NCBI GenBank assembly: GCA_030611885.1
Contig: JAUWOY010000003.1
Span: forward strand, 62,001 to 126,000
Length of the DNA: 64,000 nucleotides
Reading direction: 5' to 3'
Source of the DNA: Chloroflexota bacterium
GTDB lineage: Bacteria; Chloroflexota; Anaerolineae; VGOG01
Shown here piece after piece: positions 26,539-35,269 of the stretch; positions within the stretch are counted from its first letter, which is position 1, and every line of letters begins with the position of its first letter. The translations under genes and the position numbers were made by a program. Below the pieces are notes generated by a model. The model had not been told where the DNA came from and searched no databases. It saw only the letters and a program-made list of their open reading frames with translations.

Positions 26539-27186
26539 ATGAAGGGTCATAGAATGAACGTAGCGAACTTGATCACGGTACTGCGGTTTCCATTGTTGGT
26601 CGTGGTGGTGTTGTTGCTCTACTTTGGCGGAACCGTGGGCCAACTGATTGACGCGCCGCTCATCGTGGCGCTGATCTTGATGGACTCGCTGGATGGCATC
26701 GTCGCCCGGCGGCGTGGCGAGCAGACCCTCATCGGCAGCGCGCTGGACATCGCTACTGATCGGGCCGTGGAGATCGTCCTGTGGGTGGCCTACGCGCATC
26801 TCAGATTGGTTTCGGTGGTCATTCCTCTGACGGTTGTTATTCGAGGCGCGCTGACCGATTCCATTCGCAACGTGGCGCTGCAACACGGACAGTCGGCGCA
26901 CAGTATGATGCGTACTTCGTGGGGGCGGTGGCTGGTGAATTCGGGTACCATGCGCAGCAGCTATGGCATAATCAAGACAATCGCTTTCACGCTGCTGGCC
27001 CTGGCCCTGGGGCTACAGACGGGGGGGCACGCAGCCTGGCACAGTGTATGGATCGTTGCTTCGGTGGCTAGTTGGATAGCCGTGGTGCTCTGCATCGTGC
27101 GGGGGTTGCCGGTGCTCATCGAGGTGCGCGGATTGTTCCAGTCAGCCGAGTTCCAGGTGACCGCGCCGCCTGTCTCCCACGAATGA
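26539..27186 (+). CDS. CDP-alcohol phosphatidyltransferase
   Basis: The 215-residue membrane protein carries the complete family motif D-x2-DG-x2-AR-x8-G-x3-D-x3-D in DSLDGIVARRRGEQTLIGS and the following ALDIATD. It has about five membrane helices. It would transfer a phosphoalcohol such as glycerol-phosphate or inositol-phosphate from a CDP-activated donor. ATG 26539 is about 8 nt from GAAGGGAG; ATG 26554 is an alternative. It begins a lipid/envelope set with 27229, 28163 and 28446. Confidence 0.9.
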   Translation: MKGHRMNVANLITVLRFPLLVVVVLLLYFGGTVGQLIDAPLIVALILMDSLDGIVARRRGEQTLIGSALDIATDRAVEIVLWVAYAHLRLVSVVIPLTVVIRGALTDSIRNVALQHGQSAHSMMRTSWGRWLVNSGTMRSSYGIIKTIAFTLLALALGLQTGGHAAWHSVWIVASVASWIAVVLCIVRGLPVLIEVRGLFQSAEFQVTAPPVSHE

Positions 27187-27195
27187 ACAGAGGCG

Positions 27196-27217
27196 GTGTC
27201 CTGAGCTTGTCGAAGGG
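27196..27217 (+). repeat. TCCTGAGCTTGTCGAAGG interspersed repeat
   Basis: One copy of the ~20-bp family lies just before the acyltransferase gene. Its end, GTCGAAGGG, provides the likely ribosome binding site for ATG 27229. Other copies are at 2465, 9278, 25248, 29639, 32765, 46113-46206 and 59580. Confidence 0.75.
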
Positions 27218-27228
27218 ATGAAGCTTTG

Positions 27229-28161
27229 ATGCGTTTTCAAGATTTTATCAGCAGTAAGCCGATGACGCGATTGGGCATCGTTATCGGCCAGCATACGCCG
27301 CGTTGGATGGGCTATGGGTTGGCGCGAATCGCCGCTGGCATCATTGCTGGCCGCAAGCCGGAGGTTTACTGGACGGTGCGCGCCAACTTGCGCCAGATCC
27401 TCGGCCCGGAAGCCGACGACGTGACGCTGCACCGGATGACGCACCAGGTCTTCTTCCACGCCGGGCAGACCTACTATGACTTTTTTCACGCCATCGGCCA
27501 GCCGAAAGAGGTGGTTGCCGGGGCGGTGCGGATTCCAGATGAGTTCGTGCCTTTCCTCCGCTCCGAGATGGCGCGGGGTCAGGGCGTGCTGATACTCGGC
27601 ACCCACATGAGCAACTTTGACCTTCTCGGCTTGTCTATGGGCACACGAGGCTTGCCTATCCAGATGCTCTCCCTGGCGAATCCGCAGGCGGGGTTTCACC
27701 TGTTGAACTACCTGCGGGCCAGGGCCGGGTTTGAGGTCACGCCGATCACGCCCGAATCGCTGCGGGCGGCCATCCGACGGCTGAAAAGCGGCGGCGTTGT
27801 GTTGACCGGCGTGGATCGCCCCATCCCAGAGGATCGCGAGCTCGGGTTGAGTAGCCGAAGGCATATCGAAACCTTAATCGAGTTTTTTGGCCGACCGGCC
27901 TACCTGCCCGTCGGGCCGGTGCGCCTGGCGCTGATGACTGGCGCGTTGGTCATCATGGGCAGTTGCTATTATGAGCCCGACAAAGGATACGCCCTCGAGG
28001 TCACAGGGCCTCTCGAAATGATCCGCACCGGCGACCGACGGCGGGACATAATGACCAACGTCCGCCGGCTGGCGGACATTCTGGAACAGCACGTGCGCGC
28101 TCGCCCGGAGCAGTGGATGATGTTTCACCCCTTCTGGCCGGAGCAGGGAATCAGAGATTAA
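27229..28161 (+). CDS. LpxL/HtrB-like lysophospholipid acyltransferase
   Basis: The 310-residue protein shows the acyltransferase HxxxxD motif in LGTHMSNFDLLGLS, followed by a donor-site region (SGGVVLTGVDRPIPEDREL) and a late RPEQWMMFHPFWPE segment, as in LpxL/PlsC-like enzymes. Located after a CDP-alcohol phosphatidyltransferase, it may acylate a phosphatidyl-type lipid such as a PIM-like compound, as in the PIM acyltransferase relatives. That substrate is inference. The repeat at 27196 sits in its leader. Confidence 0.87.
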   Translation: MRFQDFISSKPMTRLGIVIGQHTPRWMGYGLARIAAGIIAGRKPEVYWTVRANLRQILGPEADDVTLHRMTHQVFFHAGQTYYDFFHAIGQPKEVVAGAVRIPDEFVPFLRSEMARGQGVLILGTHMSNFDLLGLSMGTRGLPIQMLSLANPQAGFHLLNYLRARAGFEVTPITPESLRAAIRRLKSGGVVLTGVDRPIPEDRELGLSSRRHIETLIEFFGRPAYLPVGPVRLALMTGALVIMGSCYYEPDKGYALEVTGPLEMIRTGDRRRDIMTNVRRLADILEQHVRARPEQWMMFHPFWPEQGIRD

Positions 28162-28162
28162 G

Positions 28163-28459
28163 ATGATGAAAGGATTCGACATCGTGATAGACTGGAGACT
28201 ATTGTGGAGCACCTTTGCTCTGTTGTTCGTGGCGGAATTGGGGGACAAGACCCAGTTGGCGGTGATCTGCACCTCAACCAACTCCGACTGCCCCCGGACG
28301 GTCTTTCTGGGTGCTGCGCTGGCCCTGGTCGCTGCTACCCTGCTCGGTACCTTGGCGGGGCAGGTCATCGCCCGCTTCGTTTCGCCCGATGTTCTGCGCA
28401 AGGGAGCGGCGGGCTTGTTTGTGTTGATGGGCGGGTTGATGTTCTTTGATAAGATTTAG
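28163..28459 (+). CDS. half-size TMEM165/GDT1 (UPF0016) cation transporter
   Basis: The 98-residue membrane protein has three helices and the family signature AELGDKTQLAVI. Full-length GDT1 proteins carry two such halves; bacterial half-size forms are thought to dimerise. The family moves Mn2+ or Ca2+. Only one half gene is present here, so it would act as a homodimer. Its end overlaps the glycosyltransferase start by 14 bp. Confidence 0.85.
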   Translation: MMKGFDIVIDWRLLWSTFALLFVAELGDKTQLAVICTSTNSDCPRTVFLGAALALVAATLLGTLAGQVIARFVSPDVLRKGAAGLFVLMGGLMFFDKI

Positions 28460-30545
28460 CGGTGTTTCCATCAAGCTTAAGAACATCATCCTAATTCTCC
28501 TCCTGCTGACAGCCTTCACTCTCAGGCTCTATCGCCTGGATCACCAGGAGATTTGGGGTGACGAGGCCCACAGCGCGTACGTGGCCGGCTTGTCCCTGCT
28601 TTCCGCCGTTTGTCCTCGCACGGAAACCAATCCCCCGCTCTATCACCTTCTCCTCTACTTCTGGGCCAGGCTGACCGGCTTCAGCGTCTTCGCCCTGCGC
28701 TTTCTGTCCCTCGTTCTGGGGGTGCTCACCGTGCTGCTGGTCTATCGTCTGGCGCGGCTGGCCTTCGGCGTGCCGGTGGGCCTCCTGGCCGCGCTGCTTT
28801 GCGCTATCTCTCCCTTTCAGGTTTATTATTCCCAAGAAGCGCGCATGTACGCCCTGGCGACCTTCTTCACTACCCTCTCGATGTTTCTCCTGGCCAGGAT
28901 CGTGTCTGGCGAGAGGGGGCAATTCAGACTTCGGAGGTTTTCGGACGCGGTTTTGCCAGCAGGACAACCAGATAATCAGAGCGACTTTGCCAGTAGAGAG
29001 GCTAACGGAAACCTCCGAAGTCTTGATATCCTGTGGCTCGCCTACTTCTTGGCGACGGCGGCGGCCATTTTCACCCACTACTATGCCCTGTTCGTGGTCG
29101 TGGCCCAGAACGCTTTCGTGATTGCGCTGTGGAGTCGTGATCGAGGTTTCGATACGCCTTCGGCTACTCAACCCAAGGGGAGGTTGACGCGCTGGCTGGC
29201 CGTCCAGGCCGCTCTGGCTTTGTCATTTGTGCCCTGGATGCTGGCTCAACGGGGCTTTCTGGGCGGCAAGGCCAGCGCGCGGTTCGATGAGCTGACCCTG
29301 CCCGTACTGATCAGCATCGTCAAGAGAAGCCTGGTTGCCTTCAGTGTGGGGACTACCGTCGAGGCACCTCTGGGAGACTATCTCACCCTGGCCTTCCTGC
29401 TGCTGGCGGCCCTGGGCTTTGTTGCCGCTGTAACCGTCCAGAAAGGCGGCGGAACTCCTCTCGCAGCCTTTCACCTTCCAATCTCCAATATCCAATCTCC
29501 AATGTTTCTGTTGGCCTGGTTGCTGATTCCGCTGACCTGCGCCTGGCTGGTCAACCCCATCATGCCTTTCTTCCAGGAGCGATACCTGCTGGTCATCGCG
29601 CCGGCCTTCATCGTTCTCGTGGCCTGCGGGCTGAAGCGGTGTCCTGAGCTTGTCGAAGGATGGATGGGAGACAGATCGCCCTGGGCCCTGGTGCTGGGAT
29701 TGCTCTTGGTCGTCTCCGCCAGCTCCTTTTCCCTGCACAACTGGTTCTTCGATGATGCCTACACCAAGGGCGAATACGGGCTCATGATGGACTACGTGCG
29801 GGATCGCGCTCAGCAGGGCGATTTGCTTCTCCTGAACAATCCCCTCCAGGAGGCGTTGTTCGACTACTACCGTCCGCCTGGGGTGCCCCATCGTCTCATT
29901 TCCCGCCACGATCTCCGCACCGAGCAGCGCGCCGCTCAGGCCCTGGCCGCCCTGACCGAGGGCTACTCGCGGGTTTGGTTGGTCATGTTCGGCTATGCGG
30001 AGCAATACGACCCCGACCACCTGGCGGAGCGCTGGTTGAGCGAGCACGGCTACCGGAGTTCCTACCGCAGCTTCCTCGGAGCCTACCTCACGCTCTACGT
30101 CATGTCGCCCGCCGACGCCAGTTTCCCGATGCAGCACACCGTGGCGGCCAATCTGGACAACAAAGCTCTGCTCATAGGCTATGGCCTGGTCGCTCAGGAG
30201 ATCGAAGCCGGCGGGACCCTGAGGCTGACTCTTTACTGGCAGGCCCTGGCCGAGATGGACAAGCGCTACACCGTTTTCGTCCACCTGCTGGACAGCGACG
30301 ACCGCATCGCGGCCCAGATGGACAGCGAGCCTCTGGGCGGCACCCATCCCACCACCGAGTGGCAGCTCGGCGAAATCGGGCGCGACAGCTACGGGTTGCT
30401 CATCGCGCCCGACACCCCGCCGGGGGAATACCTGCTCGAAGTGGGGATGTACTACCTGCCGACCCTGGAGCGCTTGCCGATGCTGGATGCCTCAGGGAGT
30501 GTGGAGGACGACCGGGTGGTGCTGGGGAGGATCGTGGTCTATTGA
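28446..30545 (+). CDS. GT-C (family 39-like) membrane glycosyltransferase with repeat insertions
   Basis: The 699-residue protein has an ArnT/PMT-like N-part with the acidic loop motif EIWGDEAHSAYVAG, many membrane helices, and a C-terminal beta-rich domain (about 540-699). Start TTG 28446 overlaps the previous gene. Three repeats are read through in frame. The first is a 98-bp unit at 28926-29023 with 15-bp inverted ends. The second is a TCCAATCTCCAATATCC tract near 29475-29505, encoding LPISNIQSP. The third is a TCCTGAGCTTGTCGAAGG copy at 29639-29660, encoding PELVEG. All three fall in loops between predicted helices. It probably glycosylates a lipid or protein from a polyprenyl-linked sugar. 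Confidence 0.85.
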   Translation: MIRFSGVSIKLKNIILILLLLTAFTLRLYRLDHQEIWGDEAHSAYVAGLSLLSAVCPRTETNPPLYHLLLYFWARLTGFSVFALRFLSLVLGVLTVLLVYRLARLAFGVPVGLLAALLCAISPFQVYYSQEARMYALATFFTTLSMFLLARIVSGERGQFRLRRFSDAVLPAGQPDNQSDFASREANGNLRSLDILWLAYFLATAAAIFTHYYALFVVVAQNAFVIALWSRDRGFDTPSATQPKGRLTRWLAVQAALALSFVPWMLAQRGFLGGKASARFDELTLPVLISIVKRSLVAFSVGTTVEAPLGDYLTLAFLLLAALGFVAAVTVQKGGGTPLAAFHLPISNIQSPMFLLAWLLIPLTCAWLVNPIMPFFQERYLLVIAPAFIVLVACGLKRCPELVEGWMGDRSPWALVLGLLLVVSASSFSLHNWFFDDAYTKGEYGLMMDYVRDRAQQGDLLLLNNPLQEALFDYYRPPGVPHRLISRHDLRTEQRAAQALAALTEGYSRVWLVMFGYAEQYDPDHLAERWLSEHGYRSSYRSFLGAYLTLYVMSPADASFPMQHTVAANLDNKALLIGYGLVAQEIEAGGTLRLTLYWQALAEMDKRYTVFVHLLDSDDRIAAQMDSEPLGGTHPTTEWQLGEIGRDSYGLLIAPDTPPGEYLLEVGMYYLPTLERLPMLDASGSVEDDRVVLGRIVVY
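28926..29023 (+). mobile_element. 98-bp MITE-like insertion inside the glycosyltransferase gene
   Basis: Arms AGACTTCGGAGGTTT (28926-28940) and its exact complement (29009-29023) bound a 68-bp interior. The unit is translated in frame as about 33 residues between two membrane helices. The arms resemble the palindrome arms at 18984-19019. Confidence 0.7.
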
Positions 30546-30588
30546 ACAGCCACGAGTTGCACGAATTAACACGAAGAAAGAAAAATTT

Positions 30589-30618
30589 CCACCTGTGCGG
30601 TTGACGCAGGTGGCTTTT
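30589..30618. terminator. bidirectional terminator
   Basis: The stem CCACCTG..CG / CGCAGGTGG is followed by CTTTTAT on the plus strand, and by a run of Ts when read on the minus strand. It lies between the convergent glycosyltransferase and acyl-CoA dehydrogenase genes. A CACGAATTGCACGAATTAACACG repeat fragment precedes it. Confidence 0.7.
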
Positions 30619-30645
30619 ATGTTGGCCGGGAGCTCGTTCGAACAC

Positions 30646-31872
30646 TCAGCTCTGCTGAGTATAGGCCGTGGGCAGGAACTCTTGGCCCAGCAGCTCGCGG
30701 GCGATGATCATGCGCATGACGTTGACGGCGCCCTCAGCGCCGATGGAGTAGGAGCGGATGGCCCGGATGGCCATCTCAACCGGGCACTCTTTGGTGTAGG
30801 CCATCGCGCCGAACCAGTTGGCGACCTCGTCCATGATCCTGGAGCCCACCTTCGGCGCGCACAGCTTGGCCATGGCCGCCGCCAGGGCGATGTCGTGGTG
30901 CGTGGCGGCCTCCTGCTGGTATTTCTGATCCATCGTCCAGGCCGCTTTGTAGGTGGTCAGCCGAACGCCCTCCAGCTCGGTGTAGAGATCGGCCAGGGGG
31001 AACTGGATGCCCTCGAAGCTGGCCAGCGGCCGACCGAACGCTTCCCGCTGCTTGATGTGGTCCATCCCCAATTCCAGCACCGCCTGGGCTGCCCCCGCGC
31101 AGGTCGCGCCGATCAGCGTGCGCGCCGCCGAAAAGCCCTCCATGGCGTGGTAGAAGCCCCGGTTGAACTCGCCCACCTGGTGATGGGCCGGCAGGCGCAC
31201 GTCCTCCAGAGCAAAGCCGCCGGTGGAGATGCCCATGCGCCCCATGTCCTCGAAGAAAGTGGGGCTGATGCCCTCCGTTCCCTTGAGTGGCACGGCGAAG
31301 AAGGTGAAGGCCCTGTGCCCGGCTGCCGGGTCGGGGTCGGTGCGGGCCAGCATCAGGTGGAGGCCGCCCCATTCCAGCGACTCCCGCACGCCGCTGATGA
31401 ATACTTTCTCGCCGTTGAACACCCACTCGTCGCCATCCCGCACCGCGCGGGTGCGACAGGCCCCCAGGATGTCGGATCCGCCGGCTGGCTCGGTGGTGGC
31501 GATGCCCAGAAAAGCCTCACCCCGCGTCACTTTGGGGAGGTACTCCTCTTTGAGTTCGGAGGAGCCGTATTGATAGAAGATGAAGCCCCACGCGGCCTCC
31601 ACCAGATAGAGCACCGGGACGGCCAGGCTGATGTCGGCGCGGCCCAGTTCCTCGGCGGCGATGGTGGCCAAAGTCCAATCTATCCCCGCGCCGCCGTACT
31701 CCTCGCCCACCAGCGGAGCCAGCAGGCCCATCTCGGCCATTCCCTTGACGATGTCGTCGGGGATGCGCTCCGTGGTATCAATCTCGCGCACGCGGGGCGT
31801 GATTTCACTCTGCGCAAAGTCGCGCACCGCCCGTCGCCACAGGCGTTGTTCTTCGGTCCAGCCAAAGTCCAT
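30646..31872 (-). CDS. acyl-CoA dehydrogenase
   Basis: The 408-residue flavoenzyme has the N-terminal helical domain (GLLAPLVGEEYGGAGIDW), the FAD/substrate loop ATTEPAGGSD with KVFISGV, the DHIKQREAFGRPLASFE helix, and RSYSIGAEGAVNVMR, which contains the catalytic-type Glu. It oxidises an acyl-CoA and passes electrons to Etf. Two Etf pairs lie 15-20 kb away, which may be its partners. It is transcribed alone on the minus strand. Confidence 0.92.
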   Translation of the reverse strand: MDFGWTEEQRLWRRAVRDFAQSEITPRVREIDTTERIPDDIVKGMAEMGLLAPLVGEEYGGAGIDWTLATIAAEELGRADISLAVPVLYLVEAAWGFIFYQYGSSELKEEYLPKVTRGEAFLGIATTEPAGGSDILGACRTRAVRDGDEWVFNGEKVFISGVRESLEWGGLHLMLARTDPDPAAGHRAFTFFAVPLKGTEGISPTFFEDMGRMGISTGGFALEDVRLPAHHQVGEFNRGFYHAMEGFSAARTLIGATCAGAAQAVLELGMDHIKQREAFGRPLASFEGIQFPLADLYTELEGVRLTTYKAAWTMDQKYQQEAATHHDIALAAAMAKLCAPKVGSRIMDEVANWFGAMAYTKECPVEMAIRAIRSYSIGAEGAVNVMRMIIARELLGQEFLPTAYTQQS

Positions 31873-31972
31873 GTTTGCTCCTCCGTGGTCGGTTATTGAA
31901 TGATCAGATTTCCAGGGGAACGAAGTGTAACACGATAATACCCAGATGTCAAATAAAATGGCCCTCTCAGAC

Positions 31973-32000
31973 TTGCCTGTTTGTGAAAATGGGGTATAAT
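31973..32000 (+). promoter_or_regulatory. possible promoter P1 of the Hdr cluster
   Basis: TTGCCT (31973-31978), 16 nt, then TATAAT (31995-32000) in an AT-rich gap. A second similar box lies 50 bp downstream. Confidence 0.5.
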
Positions 32001-32021
32001 CGTGAAGCCTGGCACACGGAT

Positions 32022-32050
32022 TTGCCTATTAGAGAATCTGGTAGTATAAT
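32022..32050 (+). promoter_or_regulatory. possible promoter P2 of the Hdr cluster
   Basis: TTGCCT (32022-32027), 17 nt, then TATAAT (32045-32050). With P1 it may be the promoter pair of the degraded hsp20 gene now driving the Hdr genes. Confidence 0.55.
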
Positions 32051-32153
32051 TATCGCTCGACGCTAGGGGGGATTGGCCTGGCCAGAGCGTTATTCTAACA
32101 TAACTGAGCTGTGCAATTGTCAGAGTCTACACAAAGGGGTGAATGGTATAGTA

Positions 32154-32338
32154 ATGGCAGATTTAGTCCGTTGGGAGCCCTTCCGGGATTTGATCGCTCT
32201 TAGACAAGCGATGGATCGATTCTTTGAGAAGGGCTTTATGCGTTCTGGCGCTGGCTGGCTAGCTCCCTGGAATTGATGAAGCTTTGACGGTGGAAACTCA
32301 TGTATGAAAACGAGCAGGATGTCGCAATCGAGGCGGAA
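32154..32338 (+). pseudogene. hsp20 remnant (5' end only, frameshifted)
   Basis: ATG 32154 reads MADLVRWEPFRDLIALRQ and on to AMDRFFEKGF, which is the typical start of small heat shock proteins, but stops at 32276. The next frame then reads [10 protein letters not shown], and the third frame [13 protein letters not shown], which match the following Hsp20 segment. So two frameshifts separate the pieces. The alpha-crystallin domain is missing: the sequence changes into hdrA at about 32338. Confidence 0.7.
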
Positions 32339-32746
32339 CGGAACGGTGCCTCTCCGGCAGCCCTGGTGATAGGGGGCGGGATAGCGGGCATCCAGGCCGC
32401 GCTGGACATCGCCGATGCTGGCTTCAAGGTGTATCTAGTGGAAAAGGAGCCCAGCATCGGCGGACGCATGGCCCAACTGGACAAGACTTTCCCCACTCTG
32501 GATTGCTCATCCTGCATTCTCACTCCAAAAATGGTCGACATAGCTCGTCACCCCAATATCGAGCTCCTGACCTACTCGGAGGTGGAGGAGGTGGAAGGGG
32601 AGGCGGGCCGTTTTCGCGTGCGGGTACGCAAGAAGGCCCGCAGTGTGGACATGGATAAGTGTACCAGTTGTGGGCTCTGTGCCGAGAACTGCATCATCCG
32701 CTACGCTCCCTACGTGGAGAAGGCCGATAGGGGCGGGGAGGAGTAG
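32300..32746 (+). CDS. HdrA N-terminal half (split HdrA) with Hsp20-derived leader
   Basis: The 148 residues begin with about 13 residues of Hsp20-like sequence and then give the HdrA flavin-binding region. Its motifs are [60 protein letters not shown] and [11 protein letters not shown], where it ends. HdrA is normally 650 or more residues. The missing C half, starting just after this ferredoxin motif, appears fused to the protein at 35270. NuoE and NuoF genes lie between. It may complement in trans or be a remnant. Its GGAG-rich end serves the nuoE start. Confidence 0.75.
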   Translation: MYENEQDVAIEAERNGASPAALVIGGGIAGIQAALDIADAGFKVYLVEKEPSIGGRMAQLDKTFPTLDCSSCILTPKMVDIARHPNIELLTYSEVEEVEGEAGRFRVRVRKKARSVDMDKCTSCGLCAENCIIRYAPYVEKADRGGEE

Positions 32747-32749
32747 GGG

Positions 32750-33241
32750 ATGGAGACGGGCATGCCTGTCCTGAGCGTAGTCGAAGGGATCGAGAACGTC
32801 CTGGACAGGCACCAACGCGACAAGACAGCCATCATCGCCATCCTGCAGGACATCCAGGACGAGGTGAATTACCTGCCGGAGGATGCTCTGCGCTACGTGG
32901 CCCACGCTTTGGACATCCCCCTCTCTAAGGTGTGCAGCCTGGCCACTTTTTATAAAGCCTTCAGTTCGAAGCCCCGCGGTGAGCATGTGATCCACGTCTG
33001 CCTGGGGACAGCCTGCCATGTCCGAGGGGCGGTGCGGGTTCTGGAGGCTGTCGAACGCAACCTTGGTATCCGAGCTGGAGAGACAGACGATAGCCTGCAA
33101 TTTACTCTGGAGACGGTCAACTGTCTGGGGGCGTGTGCCCTGGGCCCCATTATGGTCATAGATGGGGAGTACCATGGCCAGATGACCTCAGCCAAGACGA
33201 AATCTCTATTGAAGAAAATGAGAGCAGGCGAAGCAGCCTGA
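32750..33241 (+). CDS. nuoE: NuoE/HndA-like [2Fe-2S] subunit
   Basis: The 163-residue protein has the thioredoxin-like [2Fe-2S] fold with ligands in VCLGTACHVRG (C..C) and VNCLGACALGP (C..C). The helical N-part DEVNYLPEDALRYVA precedes CSLATFYKAF. It would pass electrons between NADH-oxidising NuoF (33407) and the other Fe-S proteins. GGAGGAG precedes ATG 32750. The first residues after the start, PVLSVVEG, are encoded by an interspersed repeat (32765-32788), so the native start was probably altered by the insertion. Confidence 0.9.
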   Translation: METGMPVLSVVEGIENVLDRHQRDKTAIIAILQDIQDEVNYLPEDALRYVAHALDIPLSKVCSLATFYKAFSSKPRGEHVIHVCLGTACHVRGAVRVLEAVERNLGIRAGETDDSLQFTLETVNCLGACALGPIMVIDGEYHGQMTSAKTKSLLKKMRAGEAA

Positions 33242-33264
33242 TTCGTGGATAGGTTAACTGGAGC

Positions 33265-33386
33265 CTTTCGTAGAAGTCTTTCGTAGTAGCCTTTCGTAGT
33301 AGCGACTTCAGTCGCTTTGGCTACATTTGTGGACGACTGAAGTCGTCACTACGAAAAAACACTACGAAAAAACGCCAGTGTCCAGT
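33265..33386. repeat. hairpin repeat of the GACTGAAGTCGTCACTACGAA family
   Basis: TTTCGTAGTAGCGACTTCAG pairs with CTGAAGTCGTCACTACGAAA. Extra partial copies of TTTCGTAGTAG lie at the left and CACTACGAAAAAACGCCAG at the right. Three further copies are in tandem at 58924-59168, with the same right-hand context AACGCCA.TGTCCAG. Confidence 0.8.
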
Positions 33387-33406
33387 AGGTTAAGTAGAGT
33401 TGAGTG

Positions 33407-35260
33407 ATGAAGCGGATTGTCAGTATTGAGGAATTTGAAGAACTGCGTGGGAGAATAAGGCAAAGCCGCAGGCCGGATCAGCAGCGCATCACCGTCAGCG
33501 ATGGCACCTGCTGCCGAGCTTATGGATCGCTGGCGGTGGTCGCGGCCTTCCGGGAGGAACTCCAGCGGCGAGAACTTCAGGATCAAGTGGAGGTCAAGGC
33601 CACCGGCTGCCACGGTTTCTGCGACATTGAGCCCATTGTGATCATAGACCCAGAGGGAATCCTGTACCAGCGGGTCAAAGTGGACGATGTGGCGGAGATT
33701 GTCGAGCAGACGGTGTTGCACAACGAGGTCATCGAACGGCTGCTGCACGTGGACCAGGCCACAGGACAGCGGGTCACCTATGAGCACGAGGTGCCCTTCT
33801 ACCGCAAGCAGCGCCGGGAACTGTTCCAGGTCAGTCGGTGGATAGACCCGACGAACATTGACGACTACATCTCCCTGGGAGGTTACTCGGCATTGGCCAG
33901 GGTTCTTTCGACGATGGGGCCCGAGACGGTCATTGAGGCGGTCAAAAAGTCGGGGCTGCGTGGGCGCGGCGGGGGTGGGTTTCCCACCGGCCGCAAATGG
34001 GGAAGCTGTCGCGAGGCTCCTGGCGATGTAAAGTATGTAATCTGCAACGCCGATGAAGGAGACCCTGGGGCTTACATGGACCGAGGCCTGCTGGAGGGTA
34101 ATCCCCACAGCATTCTGGAGGGGATGATCATCGGCGCTTACGCCGTTGGCGCGCGTGAGGGGTACTTTTATGTCCGCCACGAGTATCCGCTGGCTGTGCA
34201 TAACGTGCGCATTGCCATTGAGCAGGCCCGAGAGTATGGATTTCTGGGGCGAGATATTCTGGGCTCCGGATTTGACTTTGATATTGAGATCCGGCGTGGG
34301 GGTGGAGCCTTTGTGTGCGGGGAGTCCAGCGCGCTGATGCGCTCCCTGGAAGGGGACGTGGGGGAGCCCCACCCCAAGTACTTGCACGCCACGGAGAAAG
34401 GGCTGTGGGACAGGCCCACCGTGTTGAACAACGTGGAGACCTGGGCCAATGTCCCCCTGATCATAGACAAGGGCTGGGAGTGGTATGCCAGCATCGGTAC
34501 TGAGGGTAGCAAGGGGACCAAGATTTTCTCCCTGGTGGGCAAGATCAACAACACCGGCCTGGTGGAAGTGCCTATGGGCATCACCCTGCGGGAGATCATC
34601 TACGACATCGGGGGCGGCATCCCCGACGGCAAGAAGTTCAAGGCCGTGCAGACGGGAGGGCCGTCGGGGGGATGCCTGCCGGAGAGCCTGCTGGACCTGC
34701 CCGTGGACTTCGACGAGCTGACCAGGGCCGGTTCCATGATGGGCTCCGGCGGGATGATCGTCATGGACGAGACCACCTGCATGGTGGACGTGGCCCGCTA
34801 TTTTCTCAACTTTCTGCGCGAGGAGTCGTGTGGCAAGTGCGTGCCCTGCCGAGAGGGAATCCAGCGCAGCCTGGAGATCTTGAACGGCATCTGCGACGGG
34901 GAGGGCACCCCAGAGGACATCTCCCTGCTGGAGGAACTGGCGGAGTTTTTGCAGGGCTTCTCCCTGTGTGCCCTGGGCCGCACCGCGCCTAACCCGGTGC
35001 TGTCCACTCTGCGCTACTTCCGCGACGAGTACGAGGCCCACATCCTTGAGAAGAAGTGTCCGGCCGGGGGGTGTCGCGCGCTGATCGAGTATTACATTGA
35101 CCCGGAGGCCTGCCCTGGCTGTGGGGCCTGTATCCGGGCCTGTCCTGAGGGAGCCATCAGCGGCGAGAAGAAGCAGCCTCACACCATTGACGTCGAGTTG
35201 TGCATCAAGTGCGGGGCCTGTCGCGACACCTGCCGCTTTGATGCTGTTCATGTTCGGTAG
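33407..35260 (+). CDS. nuoF: NuoF/HoxF-like NADH-binding subunit with extra Fe-S domains
   Basis: The 617-residue protein has three parts. A thioredoxin-like [2Fe-2S] domain has [10 protein letters not shown] and CHGFC. The NuoF core has the NADH/FMN motifs [15 protein letters not shown] and [14 protein letters not shown], and the 4Fe-4S site [12 protein letters not shown] with a distal Cys. A C-terminal two-cluster ferredoxin has [16 protein letters not shown] and [11 protein letters not shown]. This architecture is that of NADH-oxidising subunits of bifurcating hydrogenases and formate dehydrogenases. There is no hydrogenase here, and the partners are Hdr proteins. ATG 33407 is preferred over GTG 33404. 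Confidence 0.93.
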   Translation: MKRIVSIEEFEELRGRIRQSRRPDQQRITVSDGTCCRAYGSLAVVAAFREELQRRELQDQVEVKATGCHGFCDIEPIVIIDPEGILYQRVKVDDVAEIVEQTVLHNEVIERLLHVDQATGQRVTYEHEVPFYRKQRRELFQVSRWIDPTNIDDYISLGGYSALARVLSTMGPETVIEAVKKSGLRGRGGGGFPTGRKWGSCREAPGDVKYVICNADEGDPGAYMDRGLLEGNPHSILEGMIIGAYAVGAREGYFYVRHEYPLAVHNVRIAIEQAREYGFLGRDILGSGFDFDIEIRRGGGAFVCGESSALMRSLEGDVGEPHPKYLHATEKGLWDRPTVLNNVETWANVPLIIDKGWEWYASIGTEGSKGTKIFSLVGKINNTGLVEVPMGITLREIIYDIGGGIPDGKKFKAVQTGGPSGGCLPESLLDLPVDFDELTRAGSMMGSGGMIVMDETTCMVDVARYFLNFLREESCGKCVPCREGIQRSLEILNGICDGEGTPEDISLLEELAEFLQGFSLCALGRTAPNPVLSTLRYFRDEYEAHILEKKCPAGGCRALIEYYIDPEACPGCGACIRACPEGAISGEKKQPHTIDVELCIKCGACRDTCRFDAVHVR

Positions 35261-35269
35261 AGGTACAGA

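Noticed and set aside
32276-32278. TGA at the end of the hsp20 fragment considered as selenocysteine
   Set aside because: The sequence beyond it in the same frame is not Hsp20-like. The similarity continues in other frames, so this is a frameshifted remnant.
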